Assembly (NCBI RefSeq): GCF_033568475.1
Contig: NC_133123.1
Location: forward strand, 154,147,753 to 154,211,752
Direction: 5' to 3'
Origin: Henckelia pumila
Taxonomy: Eukaryota > Streptophyta > Magnoliopsida > Lamiales > Gesneriaceae
DNA: 64,000 nucleotides
Of the stretch, positions 41,181-54,752 are shown piece after piece. The notes beneath the pieces were generated by a model. That model did no database searches. It was not told the origin of the DNA and worked only from the letters and a program-made list of their open reading frames with translations. The translations under genes were made by a program, and so were the position numbers. How positions within the stretch are numbered: position 1 is the stretch's first letter; each line of letters starts with the position of its first letter.

Positions 41181-43856
41181 ATGGCGGCTTATGCATCACT
41201 GCTCTCTCTCGGACATGTTCTTGACCAGATTTTGCAACACCCACCGCGCCAAAGGGATGTTCTTGACAAAGCCCAGATCCATTCTCTGCTTGAAAGTATC
41301 ACTTTCCTGCAAGATTTTCTTGAGGATATTTCGCTAATAAGGGGGGACGAGATTCGGGCATTGGAGGAAAAAATCGTAAGCTCGGCATATGCAGCAGAAG
41401 ATATCATCGAAAGTCGTGTGGTGGATCAAATTCTTGAAGATTCTGAAGCTGGAAGTGAAAGTACCTCCACTCTGTTCCGTCAAGAATTGCAGAAAGTAGT
41501 AGAAGAAATTGGTTTTATGAAGAAAGATGTGATGCAGATTAAGGACACTGAAGGGATAAAAATCGTGCCGCAGCCAAGACAAGATGCGACTGCTGGTTCT
41601 TTCATACGAGGTGCTTCCAATAGCAAGAATACTATGGTGGGATTTGATGAGGATTTGATTCAAATAATGGAGACACTCACTGGGGACGAATCAAATCTCC
41701 AGATTCTCTCGGTCGTCGGGATGGGTGGCATCGGCAAGACTACCCTCGCCAAAAATGTTTTCGACAATCCTTTGATTGTGCAACACTTTGATGTTCAAGC
41801 TTGGGTTACAATATCTCAACAATATAGTGTGCACGAAATCCTTTTAGGCCTACTAAAAGATATAGGAGTTCTTGCAGGGGAAGGAAAAGAAATTACCCAG
41901 AGTAGTTATGGTGAATTAGGATTATTTCTATATAGAAGTTTGTTTGGTAGAAGGTATTTCATTGTAATGGATGACATATGGAGTACAGAGGTTTGGGATG
42001 ACATAAAGAGGTTCTTTCCGGATAATAACAATGGTAGTCGAGTCGTGGTAACTACAAGACTATCAAATGTGGCCGATAATTTTCAGTCTTGTGCCCCTCA
42101 TCGGCTACATTTTCTAGACGAGGTTAATAGTTGGACTTTGTTTTGTGACAAGGTGTTTGAACCAGATAGTTGCACTCCTGAACTAGAGGAAGTAGGAAAG
42201 ACGATCGTGAGAAATTGTAGAGGACTCCCTCTAGCAATTGTTGCTATTGGTGGACTTCTTGCAAAGGTGAGTGGTAAAGTTGAAGATTGGGAGAGTGTTG
42301 CTAATGATACGTTCACAGCAGTGAATATGGGAGACAATGGGAATTGTTCCGAGATATTATCTTTAAGTTATAAGTATTTACCTGTTTGTCTGAAACCGTG
42401 TTTCCTTTATATGGCCATATTTCCTGAAGACTGTGAAATTAGTATTTCAAGGCTCGTAAAAATATGGGTTGCGGAGGGGATTCTTAAACCAATAAGATCT
42501 AGAAGTTTGGAGGAAATTGCAGAGGATAATTTAAAAGATCTAATAGATAGAAATCTGATTCAGGTTCATGATTACGGGTCTAGCAACAAAATCAAAACTT
42601 GCACCATCCACGATCTCTTAAGAGACTTATGCCTTAGGGAAGCTGAAAAGGAGAAGTTTCTTCGTGTCGTTATGATGAGTAACCTCAACGGTAGTCCTAC
42701 AAGCATCTATAATGAGCGCCGTCTTATTATTCATCAAAGTTTCAAGGAAGATAGATATCAACAGATATTTGATGCCATGAATGTAGCATTATGTACCCGT
42801 TCATTGATATGTTGTGAATTAAAATCAACATCTACAAAGCTGCCTCTTAATTTTAGACGGCTAAGAGTACTCAACATGGACGATATCTACTCTTACGAAG
42901 AAATTCTGCGACTGGTTAACTCGAGATACATTGCTTTCAAGGCTCCTTTGTTTCAAGATCTGTTGAATCCTTTAAAATCTCTATCCCTACTTTGGAATCT
43001 GCAGACTGTTATTATTGCTGGTATTTCGAGTGAGACACCAATGAATCTACCAGCTGAAATATGGGAAATGCCACAACTCAGGCATCTAAAAAAGGAAGAA
43101 GGAGACTTTTATTTGCCTCATCCTCCGAGCACCAAGAGCGGAAAAAGCAGGCGAGATTTTTTTGTTTTAAAAAATCTGCAGACGCTTTATAAGATAAGAA
43201 ATTTCAGGTGTACCGATGAGGTTATTCGTAGAATCCCAAACATAAAAAAATTGGGAATTAATTATAGACATTTTGCTCGAGGCTACGGATGGCATTACCA
43301 TGAAGTTAACAAACTTGTCCAGTTATGTAATCTTGAATCACTTTTCTTAGAGTGTGACAAGGATGTGCTACGGAATATCTGCTATCCTCATTCTCTCAAG
43401 AAGTTGACATTGAGCTACTGCGGAGTGTCTTGGGAAGATTTGACATCGGTTGGTTCGTTGCCTCATCTTGAAGTTCTCAAATTGAAAAACAATGCCGTCC
43501 ATGGGGCTCAATGGAATCCAGTGGAAGGAGAATTCCTTCGATTGAAGTCCCTTCAAATCGAAAGCACCGATCTTGAAGAGTGGATAGCAGACAGCTCTCA
43601 CTTCCCATGCCTTGAGAACCTTGCACTTCGACATGTCAAAAACTTGAAGGAAATTCCATATGGTATTGGAGAGATACCAACACTTAGAACAATGTCATTG
43701 GAAGGATGTAAGGATTCAGCTAATTCTTCTGCAAGGGAGATACAAGAGGAACAACGGAACCTTGGAAATGATGACATCCAGGTTCATATTCACGGTTGGA
43801 AGCAATTGAAACAAACCTTCGACGGCAAGAGGTTATTTTCAATCTATAAAATATGA
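41181..43856 (+). CDS. CC-NBS-LRR immune receptor, R1-like (NLR copy 2)
   Basis: A single-exon gene of 891 residues, a tandem paralogue of the gene at 36528 with near-identical N-terminus. ATG 41181 lies in the same sequence context (CAGCAATGGCGGCTTATGC). It has P-loop GMGGIGKTT (180-188), kinase-2 VMDDIW (262-267), GSRVVVTTR, GLPLA, CFLYMAIFPED and IHD in place of MHD. LRRs follow to the C-terminus (KRLFSIYKI). It lacks the Lys-rich insertion of copy 1 after the NB-ARC, and its LRR region shows more substitutions than its NB-ARC, the usual pattern for receptors under changing selection. No stop or frameshift was seen, so it is likely functional. The recognised ligand is unknown. Confidence 0.93.
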   Translation: MAAYASLLSLGHVLDQILQHPPRQRDVLDKAQIHSLLESITFLQDFLEDISLIRGDEIRALEEKIVSSAYAAEDIIESRVVDQILEDSEAGSESTSTLFRQELQKVVEEIGFMKKDVMQIKDTEGIKIVPQPRQDATAGSFIRGASNSKNTMVGFDEDLIQIMETLTGDESNLQILSVVGMGGIGKTTLAKNVFDNPLIVQHFDVQAWVTISQQYSVHEILLGLLKDIGVLAGEGKEITQSSYGELGLFLYRSLFGRRYFIVMDDIWSTEVWDDIKRFFPDNNNGSRVVVTTRLSNVADNFQSCAPHRLHFLDEVNSWTLFCDKVFEPDSCTPELEEVGKTIVRNCRGLPLAIVAIGGLLAKVSGKVEDWESVANDTFTAVNMGDNGNCSEILSLSYKYLPVCLKPCFLYMAIFPEDCEISISRLVKIWVAEGILKPIRSRSLEEIAEDNLKDLIDRNLIQVHDYGSSNKIKTCTIHDLLRDLCLREAEKEKFLRVVMMSNLNGSPTSIYNERRLIIHQSFKEDRYQQIFDAMNVALCTRSLICCELKSTSTKLPLNFRRLRVLNMDDIYSYEEILRLVNSRYIAFKAPLFQDLLNPLKSLSLLWNLQTVIIAGISSETPMNLPAEIWEMPQLRHLKKEEGDFYLPHPPSTKSGKSRRDFFVLKNLQTLYKIRNFRCTDEVIRRIPNIKKLGINYRHFARGYGWHYHEVNKLVQLCNLESLFLECDKDVLRNICYPHSLKKLTLSYCGVSWEDLTSVGSLPHLEVLKLKNNAVHGAQWNPVEGEFLRLKSLQIESTDLEEWIADSSHFPCLENLALRHVKNLKEIPYGIGEIPTLRTMSLEGCKDSANSSAREIQEEQRNLGNDDIQVHIHGWKQLKQTFDGKRLFSIYKI

Positions 43857-45409
<1,553 letters not shown>

Positions 45410-45911
45410 TAGAGTGAGGGAATCTAGAGGTTTTTGAGGGTTTATTCAATAATTTTGAGATGATGTTGAACGAACGCACAACCGTCTACAGCTTCCCACA
45501 ACATCAGTGGCTTTGTTGGAAAAACTATCAATTTTTATAAACAACATTAACATAATACAAACAACCAATGTAACATTTTGCATAAGCTGCAGATTTCAAT
45601 TGTCTCATCCAAAATACCAATTGAATGGACCCATCACAAGGCTGGCTGCAAAAACTATTATAATTCGTGAAAATGCCAAGTCTTGCTCGTATCTGACCTC
45701 TTCGCTGTGTATTCGTTGAGTCTTGGTAAATACAGCCAACCGATGCTTGACATCTAATGCAGTTGAAATATTACAGCAGGAGACCTGATATCAAAATGTA
45801 CAGTTACTATATTACCAGGTAATCTGAGAATTGGTTTTCAATTCATTTCGCTTGGCATAGAATTAAATTTTTTTAAAAAAAAGAGGCGACAACGATACCT
45901 TCTGCAATATT

Positions 45912-48900
45912 TCACTTTGTGCGCACCAGTTCTAAAGGCACACTTTCCATTGCTGTCTATATATATATTAGTAAACAGCTAGAGCAGATTAAGATTGCAA
46001 CAAAGTGACAACTGCATTCTCATATGTAAGTAAAACAACAACAGCGTAATAGACTGGATGCATACCCATGGCGTAGGAGTTTTTGGGTCGGACTTCAAGC
46101 GCTTCTTGGATACATCTGACACGAAGGTAATGGCTATGGTAACCTTGAACTCCACTGAAAATGGACTGCCAAGAAAATCTTATACTTTAGCGTGACAGCC
46201 ATGTCATAACAGGTGACACCAAATGGAAACAAGCTAAAATCAGATTGGATATAACACCTGATACCATTAAAGGATAGACTCGGCCAGCTCATAATTTCAC
46301 ATCTATATGCTAAAGTTTAACCAATAACTTGATAAAGAAATAGTAGACAAGAAACGATTCCCAGAGAGTAAATTAAAAGCAAAAGGCAATGCCTTCCATG
46401 CTGTTCGCATAATGAAAGAGGCCAGCAAACTCTAAGGTATGAAACATAATTTATAAAAATAGTTGCAATTAATAAAATTGCATCCACAATTCCCAAAAAT
46501 GGAAAGTGCAGATGGCACAAGTCTACAAGATACCAAACCTTAGATCACGAGATTTCTTCATAAATAGTTGAAATCATAATTTTGATTATTGTTGAAGGGA
46601 AGATAGTAAAAGCACAATTATAAAAAGTAAGAACTTAAATAAATACCCAGTGTGTCAAAAAATGGAAAGCCACGGGTTACAAGCAAACACTGGAGGGTAA
46701 ATTTGGAGTCTAGTTAAGATTGGTTGGTCCAACTTGGATTTTAATTTTTAATAGCTTCATCCTTTTAGTTTTGGGCGATTTTTCTTCGCCCAGATCAATA
46801 AGGATGATATGAGATTTCACCATTCAAACGACACAAAGGACCTCGAAAAACCATCACCATGGGAAGTTGATATTCATTATTAATACTAAACACAATCTAT
46901 GCATCATGAATAGCTTTCTTGAGTGTGTGAATTACCAAAAAATACAAAAAAGAGATCAGCAGTCAAAACACCCACCCGGCAAAAATGGTTGGACAAGTCA
47001 CAAGGCGGGGCAGAATAATATAAATTGGCAAAGACATTTGTCGGCAAACATCTCCATCTGCTATCTAACAAGAGAGAACCTTTACAGACATAAATATAGA
47101 TACAAAATAAAACCAAATTTCAGTCAAGTGAATGATGAATGCCTGAGTTGTTTGAATCAAAGAGGTCTCTGTCGCTATCTTTTCGCCAATCAAAATTGAC
47201 TCCACTCTAAGCACGTGGATATCGATCGATTGAATAGGAAGAGCAGATGCCTCAACAGTTAACTCACCACCGACGGGATCCATCAGTGAGCATTGAGTAC
47301 ATATCTTCCCGGTTACCCGGAAACCACCTATTTATTGACAACAATATCTATTAGTGAACCTTTGTCAAATTATTTAAAATGAAGACCATGAGTATCATGT
47401 GACCAATTGGAATCTAGCTAACACGACATGTAGAACATGCTGTTTCTGTGGCCCGAAACTCAAATAATAAGTTATAGTATTAAAAAGATGAGCAAATCAG
47501 CAGAGCTCCATAAGAAAACTGATTTCAATTTAAAATATTAACATGGAGTAGGGTAATGTCCCCACACAATACAATGACTTGCAAAGAGTCATAAAGCATA
47601 GAAAAAAAACTTGATTTATGTATAATCCTCATGGATCCTGCATTAAAGCAGCCAGCTCTCAAGAAAGTCGACCATTGGGACACACCCCTATCCATAAAGA
47701 AGTTATTTAATATTAAGTTGATTACAAAAACCAGTATGATTCATGCACAAAACTTTTTGTTGTTCTCTCCGAAGTCTGAAGCTCTAGGTGTAACTGAATC
47801 TACATGCAGACATAAGTGTAGAATGAGAGAGCTTGCAAATAAGATAAAATGTAGGTGGGAATGCTGAAGAAAAGTCAAATTCACTATCGACACCTTTACA
47901 CTCCTTATCCAAAACTCTCTTTTGAGTGGTAAACAGTTTGTACTGGTTTAAAAAGTGCATTACATAATCAGAAGGAAGAAAGAGCCGACCCTGAGCAGCT
48001 ACACATTACAGTTCCTGGGTACTTCAGACAATTGTATTGTACCGGGGAAAAAATGGAGAAGAAGAAGAATACAGAGAAACTAAACGAGAACTGACATCAA
48101 GAAGCGCAGTTAATATGACTTGAGTGCCTCTTAGCATGAAGAAATGGCAGTTATCACAAATACGTTCATGTCAACATGGAAAAACATAGGTATTCTCTTT
48201 CTCAACATTTTATAGAATGAACCAGTGGGTAAATTGCAAGTTCAATTAAAAATGGATGGAAATAACTTGAAAGCGACCTGATTTTAGTTCAGGAAGCAAT
48301 TGATGCCTTTGAGTGTCTTGCGTAATATAAAAGATGACCATTTCAGGAGAAACCGGTTTCTGTAGAAGATTGTCTGAGATGAGTGGCCAGGGAAATAAAA
48401 GGTCAATGCTATCACATACAAGCTAGCATAGAAAATAGACATCCACAAGATAGAAGCATATGTACCTTTTTCACTTTCAACAATAAATTCCATTGTTTCA
48501 GTCAATGGTTTGTGCAAGTATCCTCTAACGACATCTACAGTCATCAGATACTGTGATAGCAATTATAACATTCAAGCATATGAATATTCCTCCTGAAATA
48601 ACAGGATGATGCTAGTATTTAATCTAGAGATGCGCTTGAAAAGAAGTGAAGATACAAATAATCATTAGTAGACCTGGATGCTAATGTTGCTTCCATGGTA
48701 TGTTTCATAAAACTTCTCCAAATTTTCTTCTTTCGGATCTTTTAGGATAATAGAAAATGGAATCTGTAATGAGAAATACTTACATTAGATATTCCAGAAA
48801 GAGACATATTGCTTTTATTTACTAGCAGGGATCACGAACCTCTGTTGTCCCTGATCCAAGCTTTCCTGATGATCTTACTTCCACAACCTTCTTACTGTTC

Positions 48901-49819
48901 CTCACATCACAAATTCAATAAATTAATAATAAGTGTGAAAGCAAAGCAATAGGAGTTGCACAACTGAGTACAAGCATAATCATTAGCTTCTACTAAAACT
49001 GTATTTTCCTCTGGTGGCGAAATAATACATTCAGGATTAAAAGCCTAACGGCAACATTTATTTTGGATTGATCGTTAGATGCTGGTCTCCGTCATAATAG
49101 ATTAACCTTCCTTAGACTCCATTAAAACTAGACCTATCAAAAGGTCCAAAACAAAACAAGACTACTGCAACTGATAGATAACCCAAGAAGATTTTGAAAT
49201 GTCTTCAGTTAACTACTGTAAAATTAAGATTACATTTTCCCCCACTTCATTATATTGCCAAATGGCTAAAAAAAACAGTCAAATGCACCTAAACTACAGC
49301 CAACAATAGCTTTAGTAAACTTAAAAATCAAAGCTTTAACGGCATTTCGCGCATATAAACAGGTGATACTTACATTATCCGGATTGGCTTAATGACACCG
49401 TAAAAAGACTCTATAACTCCAGCGGATCCTCCGCGAACCTAGATCAATCAAATATTGATGAATAAATTACAGAAAAAGCTCGAAGATATTTGTTAATTTA
49501 GTTACATCACCAAAATTACAAACATCAAAAGTGTCTAACAAGAAAGATTCAACGAAAATAAGCAAACCTGTAAATTAACAGCGCCATCGATGGTGACGCG
49601 AATCGACTGATACGAGACCCCGGATTGTAGCTTGGTGATCACCTTACCTTCCAGGGGCTCCTTTCAACAATTATTCGGGTAAAAATGAGTCATTTTGATC
49701 AAAATCATGCAAAAAAAATAAAGATTATGGTTCAGCAAAATATCCAGCGGGAAAAGAAAAGAACTCACATCGGGGCAATATATACGGTTGAATCGAGAAA
49801 GCTTTATCTCAACTGACAT
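45912..49819 (-). CDS. VPS26C: VPS26C (DSCR3-like) endosomal trafficking subunit, 11 exons
   Basis: Exons on the minus strand: 49819-49769, 49660-49568, 49438-49374, 48894-48840, 48763-48674, 48550-48466, 48373-48278, 47327-47143, 47064-46976, 46165-46066, 45956-45912. They total 954 nt, giving 317 residues. The product begins MSVEIKLSRFNRIYCPD and ends PLELVRTK. It has the arrestin-like fold sequence of VPS26 proteins (VRGGSAGVIESFYGVIKP, SGKLGSGTTEIPF, RGYLHKPL, GGELTVEASALPIQSIDIH, LRVESILIGEKI). VPS26C works in retriever-type complexes that return cargo from endosomes, and in plants it is linked to vacuolar sorting and root-hair growth. All reading phases join. Intron 8 (47142-47065) has a GC donor; the others are GT-AG. 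The length is close to the usual 320-330 residues. Exon limits are by eye and the small exons are the least secure. Confidence 0.88.
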
Positions 49820-51668
49820 GATGATCGATGAAATGTACAACGCCGCCGATATCTCCGGCGGATATGAACGATAATTTCAGGCGTTCGGTGAGAGGAACGA
49901 GCTGGACTCGAGTTCTCGCCAGTGTTCTAAACAGAACGCGTTTAGGCTTTAAGTTTTAATATTGATATTAATATTGTTAAACTCAATTATTATTTTTTAA
50001 AAATATAATTAATTATATATATATATATATTAAAAAATATATGAGTTTGATTAGTGAGTTTAATTACAAATTTTTTTAGCCTCTTATTTATATGCGATTC
50101 ATTCATAAGGTTATTTATGTTGTTTTTTATATAACTTAATTAATATGGTTATTAATAGTATATTTAACTCCATCAAATTATTTAATAACTTTTTGATTAG
50201 TTTAATTAATTTGTGACCTTACCATTTCTTCTACAATTGGAGAATGAACTTCAGATTGTAATATTTGATTACATATTATTTTTTTTTTTTGGGAAAGAAG
50301 TTACTTTAAAAAAAAAACAAGAAGAATAAGAAGAAATTCGTCTTTTTCGATTAAGAATAAAAGGAAATTTTTAAATTTGTCATAGATAGAGTAGCATAAA
50401 GGCATCGTTTAATGCGGATGATATAGAGTAATCATATTTGCTTTGTCCAATGCTTGACTCAAATATTATAAAGGATTAGTGTGGTGCACTAATATATTAT
50501 CCAAGTATTTTGATTTATAATCTTCATATTATGAATCATGCATCATCTCATACACGAGCCAAGCAGTGTCTTAAGGGTGTGTTTACTTTGAAACATGAGA
50601 TTGTGCAAGAATAGATAAAAATGTGGTTATTAATATAATATTTTTTTGTGACGTGGAAATCCGCAGCCGTTACCTTCCGGTGCGCTCTAGGTAAACCGCC
50701 GGACTAACGCAATAGCCTGCAAATTACGCTAGTCAGGTAAACCACTTTGGACAAGTAAACATAGGATTAGTCAGTATTAATTATGTTATCTCTCATTTAT
50801 CAAGGCAAATAAACGCAGCCTAAGAGTAAAGTGGCTTCTCACGATTGTGATCAAAATTTATTTCAGAAGTATTTGCAAACTCTAAAAACAAGTAATTATT
50901 AATTTTTTTTCTTCACAAATTTGTGTAGAAAAAGAAAATCAATAATGATTTATTTTTAAAGCTTGCAAACATTCATTTTGGTGATTTCATCCCATTTTTT
51001 TCATTTAATAACTTTAATGGCAATCGATTAATTAAATTTTGTAAAAAAAAAAAACAATAATCACTTATTTTTAAAACTTACAAACAATCATTCGACGATT
51101 TCATCCCATTTTTTTCATTCAGTAACTTAATGACAATCGATTAATTAAATTTTTAAAAAAATTTACTTTTTGCTCTTGGTTTTTCTTTAATGTTTTGGAT
51201 CCCATTAGTTTATATAATTCGGGAAATCGAAAGTGCAAAGTACTTTATACATGAAGTTACTTGCCGGATTTTTAATTAAAATATATTTCTTTTGCTTTAG
51301 AGCATGAATTTTGGGGTATAATATTATTGTATAGTCATAATTCTCAAACGAGAGGTCGAAATTAATACAATATATTCTATATGGCATCATTTGTTTATAT
51401 GCATTCACTTTGCTTAATTCAAACGGTAATGAAAATGCTAGAATTAAATAACCATCGAATGTGAATTGATATTTTAAAAATTTTGAGACAGTTTCATAGA
51501 TTTAAGTCCATGTGGTTAGTCATTGACTCGGTCTCATATTAGAAATCCGTATCACAAAATTATTAAATTATAATTATAATTTTGGTTTGTTCTAGAGGAT
51601 TGTTTGTTTGGCATATGTATTTATGAGCATTTTTTTATATATATGTTAAGATATGAATGGTGGTCTTA
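49820..51668. other. Intergenic upstream of VPS26C; SINE piece and tandem repeat
   Basis: Includes the presumed VPS26C promoter (49820-50000), an AT dinucleotide run near 50017-50030 and a SINE fragment (50641-50792). A two-copy tandem repeat of about 114-bp period occurs at about 50945-51160 (GATTTCATCCCATTTTTTT at 50983 and 51097). No gene is seen. Confidence 0.6.
50641..50792 (-). repeat. SINE fragment
   Basis: Matches the body of the SINEs at 54377-54752 (CCGCAGCCGTTACCTTCCGG, CCGGACTAACGCAATAGCCT, TACGCTAGT). A T-run on the left corresponds to the A-tail, so the element is oriented minus. The tRNA-like head is absent. Confidence 0.65.
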
Positions 51669-52790
51669 AGAGGGTGTTTGACAGATTTTAAAAGCTCTTT
51701 GAAACAGTTTATAAGCTGTTTTAGAGCTTTTAAGCTTCGGAATTGTGTTAGGTAAATTTTTTTAAAAACAACTTATAAGCTGTCAAAATAAGTTGTTTAA
51801 CATCTTATAAGATGTTTTTAAAAAAGTAATGAGAGATGTTTTTTTCAAACAGATCTTATATCTAAAATATCCTTAAATATTTTCATAAATCTCCATCATA
51901 TCCTCCACCCATTAAATATTAAATATTATTTTAAAAAAATTACAAATCACATAAATTTTTCTAAAATAAAATATTAAAACAATTTTATTTTTTAATATAA
52001 GTTTATTTTCAAACTATTTTCGTATATGTATAACTCGAAACATTATTTTCATATAATTATATCATTTTTGATATTTTGACAATAAAAAGATCTTATAGTA
52101 CCAAACATATCAACATCTTTAAGTTGTTTAAAATAAGTTTACTCAAACACTTTAACAACTTATTTTTAAAATAAGTTCTAACAGCTTATAAGCTCTTTTT
52201 AATAAGCTTAGCCAAACACCCTTATATATAAGCTCCTAAAATATGTTAGAACTTATTTTAAAAATAAGCTGTTCAAGTGTTTGGGTAAACTTATTCTAAA
52301 CAACTTAAAGATGTTGATGTGTTTGGTATTATAAGATTTTTTATGGTCGAAATTACAAAAAAGGGTATAATTATATGAAAATAATGTTTCGAGTTATACA
52401 TATATGAAAATAGTTTTAGAATAAACATATATTAAAAAATAAAATTGTTATAATATTTTATTTTAGAAAAATTTATGTGATTTGGAATTTTTTTTAAAAA
52501 TAATATTTAATATTTAATGGGTGGAGGATATGATGGAGATTTATTAAAATATTTAAGGATATTTTAGAGAGATAGAATGTTAAAATAAGATGTTTTTGAA
52601 AAAAGTACCTACCCCCTTACTTTTTTAAAAAACAGCTTATAAGCTGTCAAATAGCTTATTTTGACAGCTTATAATCTGTTTCTAAAAAAAATTACCAAAT
52701 AGATCCGGAGAGCTTTTAAGCTCTAAAACAGCTTAAAGCTGTTTTAAGAGCTTAAAAGCTCTCCCAAACACCTCTAGGATCTTATAAGCT
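51669..52790. repeat. Long inverted repeat of two head-to-head MITE copies
   Basis: 51669-52222 starts GGGTGTTTGAC and ends CCAAACACCC. 52225-52790 carries the same sequence in reverse order and orientation (for example TTTAAGTTGTTTAAAATAAG on one side, CTTAAAGATGTTG and TTATAAGATTTTT on the other). AGCTTATAAGCTGTT units recur at the ends. The superfamily is not resolved because no target duplication was seen. Confidence 0.75.
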
Positions 52791-52809
52791 CTTGTTAATA
52801 AGTTTAGTC

Positions 52810-53540
52810 AAAGGGTGTTTGAGAGAACTTATAAGCTCTTGAAAACATATTATAAGATGTTTCGAAGCTTATAAGCTTTTTAAATTTGTTTGATAAAATT
52901 TTTGTCAAACAACTTATAAGCTGTCAAAATAAGTTATTTGACAGCTTATAAGTTATTTTTTAAAAAGTAAGAGGGTGTGTGAGAGAACTTATAAGCTCTT
53001 GAAAACAGCTTTATAAGTTGTTTCAGAGCTTATAAGCTCTTTTAATTTGTTTGACATTTTTTTTGTCAAACAGCTTATAAGCTATCAAAATAAGATGTTT
53101 GACAGCTTATAAGCTGCTTTTAAAAATTAAGATCACCCTTAATTTTTTTAAAAATATCTTATTTGATATTTTACTTCTTTATATTATCCCTATATATTTT
53201 ATTAAATTCTCACTATGCCTTTTTTCATTTTTTGTACATAATTTCTCAATTTTTTTCTAAATTAAAATTAAAAATAGTTTTATTTTTAATATATATTTAG
53301 CATTTACGATAAATTTTAAACTATTTTTTATGTATATTACTATTTAAATTACTTTCATAGTATTTTACCCATTTTGATAATTTCGACAATAAAAAAATTT
53401 TATAATACCAAACACATCAACATCTTTAAGTTGTTTAAAATAAGTTCATCCAAACACTTTAATTAACAACTTATTTTTAAAATAATATCTAACACCTTAT
53501 AAGCTCCTAAAACAGCTTATAAGACATACTCTTTGCCCAA
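52810..53540. repeat. Third copy of the same MITE with an internal duplication
   Basis: Begins GGGTGTTTGAGAGAACTTATAAGC. The end module is duplicated (52813 and 52972). The copy runs through CCAAACACATCAACATCTTT and ends near AACAGCTTATAAGAC. It is oriented like the left arm of the adjacent inverted repeat. Confidence 0.7.
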
Positions 53541-54359
53541 CAATTCCTTATGTTTGGAGTTAGATAGAATATGGTTTGCTTTCCTTTAATTATTATTTTT
53601 GTTATGTTTGTATAACACTTGGATGGTTGAAAATAATTTGGTTTCAAATAATAATTTTTTCTCTTGTTTAAGTCCTTGCCAAGATGGAGTGACACTATTT
53701 GTATGAGTTATGGAAATAATGTCTTTTTCAAATACACTTAAAAGATGTTTAAACAAGAGAAAAAAATTATTATTTGAAACCAAATTCTTTTATTAATATC
53801 GATCGGCTTCGATCAAAGATGTTTAAACAAATTACTTTTTACAGTTAAAAAGTAAAATTTTCATTTGATATATATTATTAATAACACGCGTGATCATTGA
53901 TACGAATCGAAATCTATATGTTTTTCACAATTTTAAACAAATATAGAATGTATATTATTGTTTTAAGGACGTGAGATTAAAAATAAATAATAACCATATG
54001 TGCATGGTATTAAATATTAAAGATGTAGTAATTATTTGAGATCAATCATTAAAACAATTGATGAGGTCAAACTGTAATCTGTATACATTATTTATAGAAA
54101 GTTAAATATTCAAATTGTTATAAGGTAATTTCAAAAACAACTAATTAATATTATTGTGTTAATATGGAGGTTTATTAAATGTTAATTGAATGATACGTAG
54201 TGAGATAGATTTCTAAGTTATTTTTTAAAATATAGTAAAAAAATAAAATTTATCTGACAACAATATATATCGTCTTGTCATCAAATTTATTCGATTGTGA
54301 CACCGTGTAATAATTAATAATAATTGTGCAGAATAACAATTAAATAACACCGGCTGCTA
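53541..54359. other. AT-rich intergenic DNA, nothing recognised
   Basis: It contains a 30-bp inverted pair around 53640-53670 and 53752-53785, with GGTTTCAAATAATAATTTTT against AAAAATTATTATTTGAAACC. This may be another small hairpin element. No gene is seen. Confidence 0.45.
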
Positions 54360-54376
54360 CTGATGTTTCTTTTTTT

Positions 54377-54600
54377 GTTTTTTGTGACATGGGAACCCGC
54401 AACCGTTATTTTTTGGTGCGCTTTGGGTAAACCACCGGACTAACGCAATAACCTGCAAACTACGTCAGTTAGATAAACCACACTATGCAAGCCCTGTGTG
54501 ACAGGCTAGTTCAATAAGGTATTGACAGGAAAAATTGAACTTCTGACCTATGGCCAAGAGTTCACCTACTTCACCAACTTGGATACCCTTTGAGGGCCTG
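54377..54600 (-). mobile_element. tRNA-derived SINE, full length
   Basis: On the minus strand it opens with AAAGGGTATCCAAGTTGGTG, which includes an A-box-like AGTTGGTGAAGTAGG. A B-box-like AGAAGTTCAATT and a conserved body follow, and it ends in an A-rich tail. It is flanked by the direct repeat CTGATGTTTC plus T-run (54360-54376 and 54601-54617), the expected target duplication of a LINE-mobilised SINE. Confidence 0.75.
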
Positions 54601-54617
54601 CTGATGTTTCTTTTTTT

Positions 54618-54752
54618 TTTTTTTGGACGTGGGAACCCGCAGCCGCTACTTTTCAGTGCGCTCTGGGTAAACCCCCGAACTAATGCAATAGCCTACAAAC
54701 TACGCTAGTTAGATAAACCACACTAGGCAAGCCCTATGTGACATGCTAGTTG
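54618..54752 (-). mobile_element. 5'-truncated copy of the same SINE
   Basis: Shares the body GTGGGAACCCGCAGCCGCTA...GCTAGT with the neighbouring full-length copy but lacks the tRNA-like head. It joins copia gag sequence at about 54753. Confidence 0.7.
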
